DNA from: Endozoicomonas euniceicola
GTDB taxonomy: Bacteria > Pseudomonadota > Gammaproteobacteria > Pseudomonadales > Endozoicomonadaceae
Length of the DNA: 64,000 nucleotides
Assembly: GCF_025562755.1 (NCBI RefSeq)
Contig: NZ_CP103300.1
Location: 5,023,001-5,087,000, forward strand
Direction: 5' to 3'
In this document: positions 23,733 to 31,713 of the stretch, one piece after another
How the letters are laid out: each line of letters starts with the position of its first letter
How positions within the stretch are numbered: the first letter of the stretch is position 1
Translations under genes and position numbers: made by a program
Notes under the pieces: model-generated
Database searches by the model: none
What the model was told of the DNA's origin: nothing
Seen by the model: only the letters and a program-made list of their open reading frames with translations

Positions 23733-25601
23733 TTACAGATCTAACTCTGCTTCAAGATTAAATTCTAACCCGTGCTTGCGTAAAATATCAGGCACTGCCC
23801 CAGGTTTTTTGTTTGCTTTTTGCTCTTCACAGAAAGCCCGTATTATTTCCAATTCATCTTGTACTTTACCAAGGTCTATATCGGCACGTTCAATGTGAGG
23901 GGACAAGCGAATTGGCTTGTCTGGTTTTTCAACCATCTTTTTACAAAGATCCATTGCCTTGGTGATAAGTTCGAATTCAGTTTCGTCATTGTAACCATCC
24001 ATAACGGCCTTAATGGCTTCATCGGCAATCTTTTCTGAAATGCCATAAGTGTCCAGGGTGGTTTTTAATTTTGAGGGGATTTCGACATTTTTTTCATACT
24101 GTTCCTGAGCCTCTTCAATATCGACAGATGGCTGGAATTTTTTTGAAGCATCTTTTCGCCTGAATTCTCGAAAATCAACATCTTTCATTTTTTGCAGTGA
24201 CTCTTTATCACCTCTTATTATGGCATTAAGGTATTTCCTGTTTATCTGGAATGACTGTTTTGCTGTTTTTTTGATGAGAGTCTTGATTTCATTTACTGAC
24301 TTTGTTTTGGGAGGTGTTGGTTTTTTATTCTGGTATTTGGCTTTACGTGCATTACGTTTAGCTTTATCTTCCAGTAAATTTATATGTTGTTGGAGTAAGA
24401 TAAAAAGGTTAATGGTATACAGAGTTATTCCAGCTGTCTCATGAAAAAAAATATCACTTATTGATTCTACTTTGGCTTGTTCAGTTGCAGTACTAAGGAC
24501 TTTTTCCTGTTCGTCAAACAGCTCTATGGGTATTGGATGATTACCGATTTGGTATTTTTTAAATAGCAATCGTATCAGTGAGCGATAACCTTTGGGTGCT
24601 TTTCCATTTACAGGTTCAAACGGTTCAAAATAAACCTCATTATCTTTTGTTAGTTTGGATTTAAATGAGAAAGATAACTCACTGAAAGCTGAAATAACTT
24701 CAAGGGTACCAATGACGATAATAGGTATTCCTATTTCATCGCTGAGTTCAACCAGAAAATCAGCGAGTTGTTGTTTGGATTCGCCGTGTGCTATGAACTG
24801 AATTTCATCAATTACCAAAACGCCAAGATGAATGTCTTTGATTACCTGCTTCACACGGTTGATATATATTTTTAAATCAAGTTCTGTTCTATGCCCATAA
24901 CTTGATTTAAAGCTTTCTTCATAGTCAGAACCAATCAGTGCATCAACGGCAGATAAAATATTATTACAGAGACTTATGGGGCCACCATTTGAGGGGCAAA
25001 TGATCTTTAGCCATGTGATTTGTATGACAAAATCCATATCAGGTTGAGCGGAATTTTTATAGTTTGATCTGGTTTTTAAGTGGACAATAAACTGATAAAA
25101 ATAGGATAAACTGAAATTCACAGCAAATGTTTTTCCTTCTGAGCTGATGCCGTATATAACAATGCCTCCTCTGGAGTTCTGATGCTCGCCATCATGAACT
25201 TTGTCTGTATAACTTCTTCTTATTGCAGAGGAAATTTTTTGGAAAACCTCAATATTTTTGTTTGTGACCCTGAATAACTTATCTAAGGTTGTAGCTCTAT
25301 CGTGTTTTTCCGGAGAGGTTAACTTTCTGACCTCTTCTGTAAAATAATTTGGAAAATAATTGGCATATTTAATGAATTCGTCTTCTGATATATAAGGAGG
25401 TAAAGCCTGAGCAAAAATAGAGTTGCTGTATGGGTTTGCCTTTGTAAAATCAGTATATTGCGCAATGAGAGCTTTTTGTTTCGATTTCCAAACAATAAAT
25501 TCAGGTGTTTTGATTTTTCCATCTTTTACCGCTTGGAAAAATACTCTTTGTTTATCTTCTTTTGTTTTATTGTCGTCATTGTCGTCATTGTCGTTACTCA
25601 T
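23733..25601 (-). CDS. tnsC: TnsC, AAA+ transposition regulator
   Basis: A 622-aa AAA+ ATPase. Walker A is G-I-S-S-E-G-K-T (about residue 155) and Walker B V-L-V-I-D-E-I-Q (about 260). TnsC links the target selector to the TnsA-TnsB transposase and gives target immunity. I choose the ATG at 25601, which has GGAG seven bases upstream and overlaps the tnsB stop by eight bases, rather than the upstream ATG at 25634. The N terminus is an acidic asparagine/aspartate run coded by a short DNA repeat. A long C-terminal helical part extends beyond the AAA+ core, as in Tn7 TnsC (555 aa). Confidence 0.88.
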   Translation of the reverse strand: MSNDNDDNDDNKTKEDKQRVFFQAVKDGKIKTPEFIVWKSKQKALIAQYTDFTKANPYSNSIFAQALPPYISEDEFIKYANYFPNYFTEEVRKLTSPEKHDRATTLDKLFRVTNKNIEVFQKISSAIRRSYTDKVHDGEHQNSRGGIVIYGISSEGKTFAVNFSLSYFYQFIVHLKTRSNYKNSAQPDMDFVIQITWLKIICPSNGGPISLCNNILSAVDALIGSDYEESFKSSYGHRTELDLKIYINRVKQVIKDIHLGVLVIDEIQFIAHGESKQQLADFLVELSDEIGIPIIVIGTLEVISAFSELSFSFKSKLTKDNEVYFEPFEPVNGKAPKGYRSLIRLLFKKYQIGNHPIPIELFDEQEKVLSTATEQAKVESISDIFFHETAGITLYTINLFILLQQHINLLEDKAKRNARKAKYQNKKPTPPKTKSVNEIKTLIKKTAKQSFQINRKYLNAIIRGDKESLQKMKDVDFREFRRKDASKKFQPSVDIEEAQEQYEKNVEIPSKLKTTLDTYGISEKIADEAIKAVMDGYNDETEFELITKAMDLCKKMVEKPDKPIRLSPHIERADIDLGKVQDELEIIRAFCEEQKANKKPGAVPDILRKHGLEFNLEAELDL

Positions 25602-27996
25602 TGTCTTGCTCCATTTCGTCTTCGATATCATCAATAAGGTCAGAGTAATCTATTTCATCATCATAATACTGCTTATCATTAGGTTGCTGCTTAGCATCTG
25701 TATCCGTTTGATCCATTGAGTAATATGCTTCCTTAATGGCTGCTGCCTCTTCCTTACTCTGTTTTTCTTTTAGCACTTTCTTTCTTTCATTTGCACCGGA
25801 AAGAAATGCACTGTTTGACAAGTTAGCAGTTAATTTATCAGTTCGTTTTTTAGCATCTTCCATTCTTTGTTTTCGGCGCTTATTTATTTCATCCCTTATG
25901 TTTTCGTATTTTTCATCAGCCTTCTTCTTGGTTTTATTGTATTCCTCTTTAATATCATTGTATTCATACCATGACATGCCTTTAATTGAATTCTTGTCGT
26001 TCATATCTAAACCTTCAGGAAGAGTGCTCTGTACTTGGAAGTTACAACTATCAAGAAGGTTGCAAATAATAGGATCATCATAACCATCAAGAGGCATGTA
26101 TATTTGGTCAACTATTTGCTCGTGTTCAAGAATGTTTAGTTTGTTGTTTAAAGCTACTTTTCTGTATTGAGTTGTTTTGGAAGAAGACAGGAATTCTTCA
26201 ACGTTGTCAATTTGAGGTAAGTAAAATAATCCATTGTACTTTATTCCTTGAAGAGTTTTTGTTGCTACTCCGGGCTTTAGTAAATTCCTCAAAATCTTAT
26301 CTCTACTGAAAGATTTTATTGAACCTCCTACTTTTGCTATTCCATGATTAAAAAGTTCAACAGGCGTGGTTGACAAACCTTCTTCTAGTATGGATACATT
26401 GAGTAGTTTTGGGTTGTCAATTGGTTTGTAATTATGTTCAAAGATTGCGTCAGTTACTTCTATATACATTTCATCAAAAAACCTGATAGCTTTTAATCTA
26501 ACGTCAGGGTCGCCATATTTCTTTTTTGGGTAGTTGCCATAAGAAGGGTCGTACATTTTATTCCACCTCTGAACTATATCAAAGCGTTTTTCTATAGTAC
26601 CTTTCCATTTAGGTTGCTTAGCAGGTGTTTGGATGATTTGTATTCCAAATGTTTTTTGAAAGTGTTTAGGTATATTTTTTCGTAATTCAGCCTGATCAAT
26701 AACAAGCCCTTTAGGCATTCCTTGTATTGTGAACATGTCATTCTTAGTACAGCAAGATGGCTTTTTGTATCCGATTTTATTCAACAACTCAGATTTGTCA
26801 GTAGCCATATTCACAAGAGTTCTTAAAGCATTTTCACCAGATGGCCTGCCTAAGCACAAATACCAGGCTATGATGAACCTCGAATAGACGTCGATAATTA
26901 AATAGAGTGTCGGCTGGCCAATAAGGTTATATGGATAAAAGTGAGATACGATATAGTAGTCTAAGACAGTCGCATCTAGTTCAAACAAATGTCCTGGAAA
27001 TAAAGCTTTCTGAGAGCCTGTTTTTGGTGCTCTTTCCAGGTCATAAGTTCGTTTGCTTACACGGTTTTTTTCTCGTTGTTCTGGTGGATAGTTATTATAG
27101 TAATAAACTTCAAACTGTCGCTGAGAAAGGGGGCCTTGCTTTAGTGTGTCAATATCTTGTTCTGAGATGGATAGTGTTTTTTGTTTTGCTGATGCTAGTT
27201 GCTCTGGATTAGAGAAATAAACAGATCTCTTCATTGCTTCGTATGCTTCTTTAACACCACTTTTATTCTTTATTATCTCTTTTTTTATAAAAAATTCGAA
27301 AATTTGATGGTCGACTTTTTTAGGTGCACGGCCTATTAGTCCTAGAGGGTCTTCCTTATATTTTTGTCCCCGTTTCTTTCCCGGGTTTTCGAGGTTAATG
27401 TCGGTTGATCCGCAATTTTTATAATCATCGCTAAGAGCTGAATAGCACTTTCCCCTTTTCCAGTAGAGCTTTAAGTATTTTAAAAAATATTTGAGGCTGC
27501 ATTTGCAATTTTTTCCATATTCATCTTTATAAGGTATATATGACAAGGTATATTCTTTTTTATTTTCTTTTGATATTTTTTTCTCTCTTTTTATTAAAGT
27601 TGATCTGAATGAACTGTAAAAAATATTTGGTTCATTGTTAACGTGATTCTTTATTTGTAGCCACCTTTTTTCCATTATTTGTTGTTTTTTTGCTTTATTT
27701 TTGGCAGTTTTTACTAAATCTTTGTCGTGTATTGTCAGATCTATTGGTGTGTCAAATGGGTCTTTACCTGTATATATAGAATAATGGTTGTTTTCCATTC
27801 TTGACATGAATTCTTCATTTGATAATTGAAAGGGAAGGCTGTCATTCGATATGTTAATCAGAAATACTATTTCATTTTCATCATCAAAAAAAAGTATCCG
27901 AAAAATTTTTTTATCTTTAATTGAAATGCTCTTCTCTTGATCTTCAGTTTCGATGATCAAACAAGATTCAAAAAGCAGGCTTGTAGATGAACTCAT
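25594..27996 (-). CDS. tnsB: TnsB, DDE transposase
   Basis: An 800-aa Mu/Tn7-type transposase that binds the end repeats and makes the 3' joins. The three catalytic residues appear in expected contexts: F-E-L-D-A-T (about residue 339), G-L-V-I-D-Q (about 432) and K-G-T-I-E-K-R-F-D (about 468). The W-K-G-T motif around the glutamate is typical. A basic, lysine-rich C terminus follows (about 690-760). The start overlaps the tnsA stop by four bases (ATGA), a translational-coupling arrangement. The gene is AT-rich compared with the defence cargo. Confidence 0.9.
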   Translation of the reverse strand: MSSSTSLLFESCLIIETEDQEKSISIKDKKIFRILFFDDENEIVFLINISNDSLPFQLSNEEFMSRMENNHYSIYTGKDPFDTPIDLTIHDKDLVKTAKNKAKKQQIMEKRWLQIKNHVNNEPNIFYSSFRSTLIKREKKISKENKKEYTLSYIPYKDEYGKNCKCSLKYFLKYLKLYWKRGKCYSALSDDYKNCGSTDINLENPGKKRGQKYKEDPLGLIGRAPKKVDHQIFEFFIKKEIIKNKSGVKEAYEAMKRSVYFSNPEQLASAKQKTLSISEQDIDTLKQGPLSQRQFEVYYYNNYPPEQREKNRVSKRTYDLERAPKTGSQKALFPGHLFELDATVLDYYIVSHFYPYNLIGQPTLYLIIDVYSRFIIAWYLCLGRPSGENALRTLVNMATDKSELLNKIGYKKPSCCTKNDMFTIQGMPKGLVIDQAELRKNIPKHFQKTFGIQIIQTPAKQPKWKGTIEKRFDIVQRWNKMYDPSYGNYPKKKYGDPDVRLKAIRFFDEMYIEVTDAIFEHNYKPIDNPKLLNVSILEEGLSTTPVELFNHGIAKVGGSIKSFSRDKILRNLLKPGVATKTLQGIKYNGLFYLPQIDNVEEFLSSSKTTQYRKVALNNKLNILEHEQIVDQIYMPLDGYDDPIICNLLDSCNFQVQSTLPEGLDMNDKNSIKGMSWYEYNDIKEEYNKTKKKADEKYENIRDEINKRRKQRMEDAKKRTDKLTANLSNSAFLSGANERKKVLKEKQSKEEAAAIKEAYYSMDQTDTDAKQQPNDKQYYDDEIDYSDLIDDIEDEMEQDNE

Positions 27997-28850
27997 GGTC
28001 GTATATATTTTTGAAGAATGGATGAGTTTGTTAATGGGCCGATAGATACTTTTCTTAATTCAATATCAATTTTTCTAGTTCCAATCATGTAATAAAAAAC
28101 TCTTAAAGATTCACCAGAAGGTATGGCCAGGTCTTGGTCGACACTTTCACAAATTAAATTTATCCTACTGTGCATGGAGCTGATTTTGGAAATTATGGAT
28201 TCTTCTATTTCAATGAAGTTGGGTATCATTTCGTCAATTAGCCTGTCTTCATCATAAAATGAACCAGCAAACTCAAGGTTTTCGTAAACGTCTTTAGAAA
28301 AAGATTTATCTGTAATGATGCAAAAACGAATACCTTTTAGTAGCCAGTATGTATACTCAATGATCAGCTTTTGAAGGTTTCGAGGGGTTAGATCTTTTGA
28401 TGGCTTTATGTACACAGCTAACTGCTTTTTATTACTCTCATTATCAAAGTAATCAACCAGTAAGTCAGTTGTCATCCAGAGAGCCATAGGCTCTTTGGTG
28501 TTGTAGTCGGTTACTGATGGGTGTTTGATCTTAAGTTTTTCTGCGATGGAAAGGGTAACTTCTCTGTCAAGCGGGAACTGTTCACGAATATCCAATACAT
28601 TTTTGGAAAGATCAAAAAATTTGAACACTTTGTATTCAAGGTCGGACATTAAATGAACAAGTCTACCAAGGGCTTTTATACTAGGAACGATTCGCTTGCG
28701 ATTGCCTTTGCTAGACCGAACTTCATTAATGTTTAAGCCTCGTATATAGTTTGGCCCTGTGCCTGTTCCACGTAGCTTTTTTTCTTTCCAGAGCTTATAC
28801 AGTTTCTCAGATACGGAATAAGGAGAGTGCTTTATATTCTTTGATGGCAT
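27993..28850 (-). CDS. tnsA: TnsA, endonuclease subunit of Tn7-like transposase
   Basis: A 285-aa protein of TnsA length (Tn7: 273). The restriction-endonuclease-like active site can be read as E72 (S-D-L-E-Y-K), D129 (T-T-D-L-L-V) and K149 (Y-I-K-P-S), with the preceding R-E-Q-F-P-L segment conserved in the family. TnsA cuts the 5' ends so the element moves by cut-and-paste rather than copy-in. It is the first gene of the leftward tnsABCD operon. A perfect palindrome sits ten bases upstream of the ATG and no ribosome site is evident, pointing to control at this start. Confidence 0.87.
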   Translation of the reverse strand: MPSKNIKHSPYSVSEKLYKLWKEKKLRGTGTGPNYIRGLNINEVRSSKGNRKRIVPSIKALGRLVHLMSDLEYKVFKFFDLSKNVLDIREQFPLDREVTLSIAEKLKIKHPSVTDYNTKEPMALWMTTDLLVDYFDNESNKKQLAVYIKPSKDLTPRNLQKLIIEYTYWLLKGIRFCIITDKSFSKDVYENLEFAGSFYDEDRLIDEMIPNFIEIEESIISKISSMHSRINLICESVDQDLAIPSGESLRVFYYMIGTRKIDIELRKVSIGPLTNSSILQKYIRP

Positions 28851-28859
28851 ATAAAAATC

Positions 28860-28886
28860 ACTGTCTGGTAATTACTACCAGACAGT
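28860..28886. promoter_or_regulatory. Palindromic operator in front of tnsA
   Basis: Perfect 11-base arms ACTGTCTGGTA and TACCAGACAGT flank a five-base spacer. It sits between the tnsA ATG (28850) and the TnsB-site array. It fits an operator for a dimeric repressor controlling tnsABCD, or an RNA hairpin at the start of the message. No obvious cognate regulator gene lies next to it. Confidence 0.7.
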
Positions 28887-28900
28887 ATAGGTTAAAAAAC

Positions 28901-28995
28901 AACCTTGATTGCCAATTTAAATGTCTGAATTGCCAATAAATTGTGGTAATTGCCAACTCATTGTGTTGATTGCCAACTTAATTGCGTATCTGTCA
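28901..28995. repeat. Transposon end with four TnsB-type binding sites
   Basis: Read inward on the minus strand, four copies of a roughly 20-base unit with core TTGGCAAT occur, with cores at about 28971, 28951, 28931 and 28910 (spacing 20-21 bases). Three have CACAAT- or GCAAT-like bases before the core, matching the shape of the Tn7 repeat G-A-C-A-A...G-T-T-G-G. The likely terminal bases are 5'-TGACAGATA ending at 28995, the usual short offset from the first site; the exact end is an estimate. The sodB stop codon is at 29006-29008, only about 10 bases away. Confidence 0.75.
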
Positions 28996-29005
28996 ACGCT
29001 ATCGA

Positions 29006-29584
29006 TCAAGCGTAATTAGCCTGCGCAAAGTCCCAGTTAACCAGCGCCCAGAAAGCTTTCAGGTAATCGGGGCGGACATTACGGTAATCGATGTAGTAGG
29101 CATGCTCCCAGAGGTCACAGGTCAGCAGAGGCTTCTGGTCTGTGGTCAGAGGGTTGGCTGCGTTACTGGTGTTAACGATTTCAACAGAACCATCAGCATT
29201 TTTTACCAGCCAGGTCCAGGAAGAACCAAAGTTGTTAACGGCCATGTCATTGAATTTGGCAACAAATTCATCAAAGGAACCAAAAGCCTTGTTAATAGCT
29301 TCAGCCAGTTCACCGGCTGGTTGGCCGCCACCGTCAGGGCTTAGACAGTTCCAGTAGAAGGTGTGGTTCCAGGTTTGGGCTGCATTATTGAAAATACCGC
29401 CTTCTGAAGTTTTGATGATCTCTTCAAGGGTTTTGCTTTCCAGTTCGGTGCCTTTAACCAGGCCGTTGAGTTTCACAACGTAGGTGTTGTGATGCTTGCC
29501 ATAGTGATAGTCCAGTGTTTCTTCGGAAATATGAGGAACGAGGGCATCGCGAGCGTATGGCAGTGCAGGCAATTCAAAAGCCAT
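29006..29584 (-). CDS. sodB: Iron superoxide dismutase
   Basis: A 192-aa Fe/Mn-type SOD converting superoxide to oxygen and hydrogen peroxide in the cytoplasm. It starts M-A-F-E-L-P-A-L-P-Y and carries the metal ligands H (in H-Y-G-K-H-H), H (in T-W-N-H-T-F-Y), and the D-L-W-E-H-A-Y-Y motif with D and H. Glutamine in N-N-A-A-Q-T-W-N indicates the iron form. The ATG at 29584 has a GGAGAG site upstream; the in-frame start at 29659 is unlikely. The C terminus is complete (N-W-D-F-A-Q-A-N-Y-A), so the transposon end sits just after the stop without damaging the gene, as Tn7 does at glmS. Confidence 0.95.
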   Translation of the reverse strand: MAFELPALPYARDALVPHISEETLDYHYGKHHNTYVVKLNGLVKGTELESKTLEEIIKTSEGGIFNNAAQTWNHTFYWNCLSPDGGGQPAGELAEAINKAFGSFDEFVAKFNDMAVNNFGSSWTWLVKNADGSVEIVNTSNAANPLTTDQKPLLTCDLWEHAYYIDYRNVRPDYLKAFWALVNWDFAQANYA

Positions 29585-29814
29585 GTTAATCTCTCCACGT
29601 AATTTTGTATGAATAAGAATCAATTTTAATCTGAAGTTTCGTAGGGGCGATATTACCATCAGTATTCATACGAATCTATATAGGTATCTGGATGTTTTTT
29701 GAGAAAAGCATTTCATTTAACAATATTGAAAACAGTGTTTATTTTGAGCTGTGTCTCTTGGGACTGAAGAACCTTTCTTCTAAAATGGCGTGATTGATTC
29801 TGGATGGATAACCC

Positions 29815-30654
29815 ATGAGAGATGATGACAAGAAAATAGAGGCTGTTCCTGAATTATCCATTTCGGCGGACGAGCGCCCGGAGCGCCGTCAGTCAAAAGG
29901 GACTGCCAGAAAGCCTGAAGCACCAAAGGCACAAGCGTCAAAGGAGCAAGCGTCAAAGGAGCAAGCGTCAACGGTAGCAAAGAAAGCTGGCACCGGTATG
30001 ACCTGGTTTTTGCTGGTACTGGTAGCCGCTTTGGGAGGCACTGGTGCCTGGCAGTTTTATGAGATGCAGCAGGCGCTTGAGGATACCCGTGTACAGTTGC
30101 AACATGCCAGAGATAGCCTGAGTCAAGTAACGGGCGAGGTGTCAGCCACAGGAAAAAATCTGAATCAGAGCGATTCTTCTATTCGCTCTGAGCTGAAGGT
30201 TGTGAATTCCGAGATCCGCAAGCTTTGGGATATATCCAACAAGCGTAACCGGCAGTGGATTCTGATCAATAAGGATAATGTGGTGAAAGCCACTAAACAG
30301 GCGGATAGCGCAGCGACTGAGGCTGACAAGGCAAACAAGGCCATTACCGGCCTGAGCAAGGAACTAAAGGATGCCAACCAGAGTCTGAAGACTATGAATT
30401 CCGAACAGGTAGCTGCACAATCTGAAGTCACGATCAATCTTCAGGCACTGCGCAAGCAGTTGGAAGCATTACAGTCGCAGCTGGCACAGCAGAAAAAACA
30501 GAATGCTGAGCTGGAGCAGCGTATCAGGAATCAGTCTGAAGCCGTGAAATCTATGGACAACTTCCGTCAGCAGGTTAATCGTAAGATTCATCAGCTGGAA
30601 GAGACGGTTCGTGAGTTTACCCAGCCACCTGAACAGGGACTGGGGTTGGAATAG
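29815..30654 (+). CDS. Single-pass membrane coiled-coil protein
   Basis: A 279-aa protein. Residues 1-60 are charged and include a tandem A-S-K-E-Q repeat encoded by three copies of a 15-base DNA unit near 29937-29970. One transmembrane helix follows (about 61-80, W-F-L-L-V-L-V-A-A-L). The rest is a long coiled coil (about 85-270) rich in Q, K, E and A. It probably sits in the inner membrane with the coil in the periplasm. It resembles coiled-coil membrane proteins near sodB in related bacteria, but I assign no function. Divergent from sodB, with a 230-base gap for both promoters. Confidence 0.75.
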   Translation: MRDDDKKIEAVPELSISADERPERRQSKGTARKPEAPKAQASKEQASKEQASTVAKKAGTGMTWFLLVLVAALGGTGAWQFYEMQQALEDTRVQLQHARDSLSQVTGEVSATGKNLNQSDSSIRSELKVVNSEIRKLWDISNKRNRQWILINKDNVVKATKQADSAATEADKANKAITGLSKELKDANQSLKTMNSEQVAAQSEVTINLQALRKQLEALQSQLAQQKKQNAELEQRIRNQSEAVKSMDNFRQQVNRKIHQLEETVREFTQPPEQGLGLE

Positions 30655-30772
30655 CGGAAGGTCTTCACCTGTAAAACAGAGGCCTTTCAGGATGAAAGGC
30701 CAATTTACGGACGCTTAGGACCGGCAGGGTTCTAAGCTTAAAATACGATAAAAGGATAGACGTAGGTAAGTA

Positions 30773-31687
30773 ATGTCCAGAGTATATCGTTCTTTTATAC
30801 GGCTGACTCCGGTCATGTTGTCACTGGTTTTAACAGGATGTTCCTGGTTGAACTGGTTCAGCGAAGACAAGTCTGACAGCCATCGCAAGGATGCCAGGGC
30901 AGAAGCCAGTAAGGGTTGGGATTACAGTCGGGAGTGGCAATTCTCCGGTCTGCCTGACTCCATCGCACATGTCTTTGCAAGTCCGGTGCAGCTGAGGGGG
31001 CAGTGTCACTTCTCCCCCCAAATGTTGCAGACGCTAAATGACCGAAGCCAGAAAGGGGTGCTTCTGCCAGTGCTTAAAGTGGCTCAACAGCACACACTGG
31101 CCCCGGATTTTGAAGCCAGTGTTCCTCTTTATAAATCCCTTGGTAATCACCTGAAGCTGGCACCGGCTGGCACCAGTCTGGAGTTTTTTCAGACATTGCT
31201 GGCCAGTGTGGAGCATGCCTGCCCAGAGAATGCGACCCGGAAGATTGATAGCTGTGTGCTAAAAGACTGGATCAGTATGGGAGGGCTGTTCGGCAGTGAC
31301 AGCCTTTACGACTGGGATCGTTTAGACCAATGGGTGAAGTCCCATGATTCAGTGGGGTATCTTCTTATGTCGACTTCTGAGCTGTATAACGCTCCGGCCA
31401 TGCTTCATACACGTTACTCTCCCTACGGTCGGGTGCTGACGAATGCGAATGAACCGGAGCGTTTAAAGGCTGTCAAACCTTATATCGGGGTATTGCAGCT
31501 GGACTGGGTTGCAACCGACTTTGTCAGTAAAAAACAGTTCAGGAGCCGTGGTTTCTGTCGTCTGGACTGGGGGGAAAGCGGGAAAAGTCTTTCTATCCCA
31601 CAAAAGCAGGCTATTCAGGAAGCCCTGATGCCAGAATTCAGGCAATTTATGGAGAAGGCTCTGCAGAACCTGCCGATACGCAGGTAA
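30773..31687 (+). CDS. Predicted lipoprotein
   Basis: A 304-aa protein with a lipoprotein signal: basic start, hydrophobic stretch L-T-P-V-M-L-S-L-V-L, then the lipobox L-T-G-C (cysteine about residue 23). The mature protein begins S-W-L-N-W-F and is otherwise soluble, with paired cysteines (about residues 69, 145, 153) that could form disulfides in the periplasm. It follows the coiled-coil gene by 118 bases in the same direction. No recognised domain. Confidence 0.75.
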   Translation: MSRVYRSFIRLTPVMLSLVLTGCSWLNWFSEDKSDSHRKDARAEASKGWDYSREWQFSGLPDSIAHVFASPVQLRGQCHFSPQMLQTLNDRSQKGVLLPVLKVAQQHTLAPDFEASVPLYKSLGNHLKLAPAGTSLEFFQTLLASVEHACPENATRKIDSCVLKDWISMGGLFGSDSLYDWDRLDQWVKSHDSVGYLLMSTSELYNAPAMLHTRYSPYGRVLTNANEPERLKAVKPYIGVLQLDWVATDFVSKKQFRSRGFCRLDWGESGKSLSIPQKQAIQEALMPEFRQFMEKALQNLPIRR

Positions 31688-31713
31688 TGCCCTGAGTCTT
31701 TTGGTGCGTTGAC

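Larger units (their letters stand above)
1767..28995. mobile_element. Tn7-like transposon with type I-F Cascade and defence cargo
   Basis: The right (tnsA-side) end is at about 28995. The element includes tnsABCD, a possible tnsE-like gene, a retron module, a DUF499/DUF3780/DUF1156/PLD-helicase cluster, a hydrolase flanked by IS66 debris, and a cas8-5-7-6 operon with a short array. The left end was not found: no matching inverted set of TTGGCAAT sites is visible in 1-2100, so the given start is only the leftmost clearly linked part and the element may extend past the window. Defence-rich cargo is common in Tn7-like transposons. Confidence 0.65.

Noticed and set aside
29006..29584. Possible protospacers in sodB for the three spacers
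   Set aside because: I compared the spacers by eye in both orientations with sodB and saw only short chance matches, so RNA-guided insertion at sodB is not supported; TnsD guidance is more likely.
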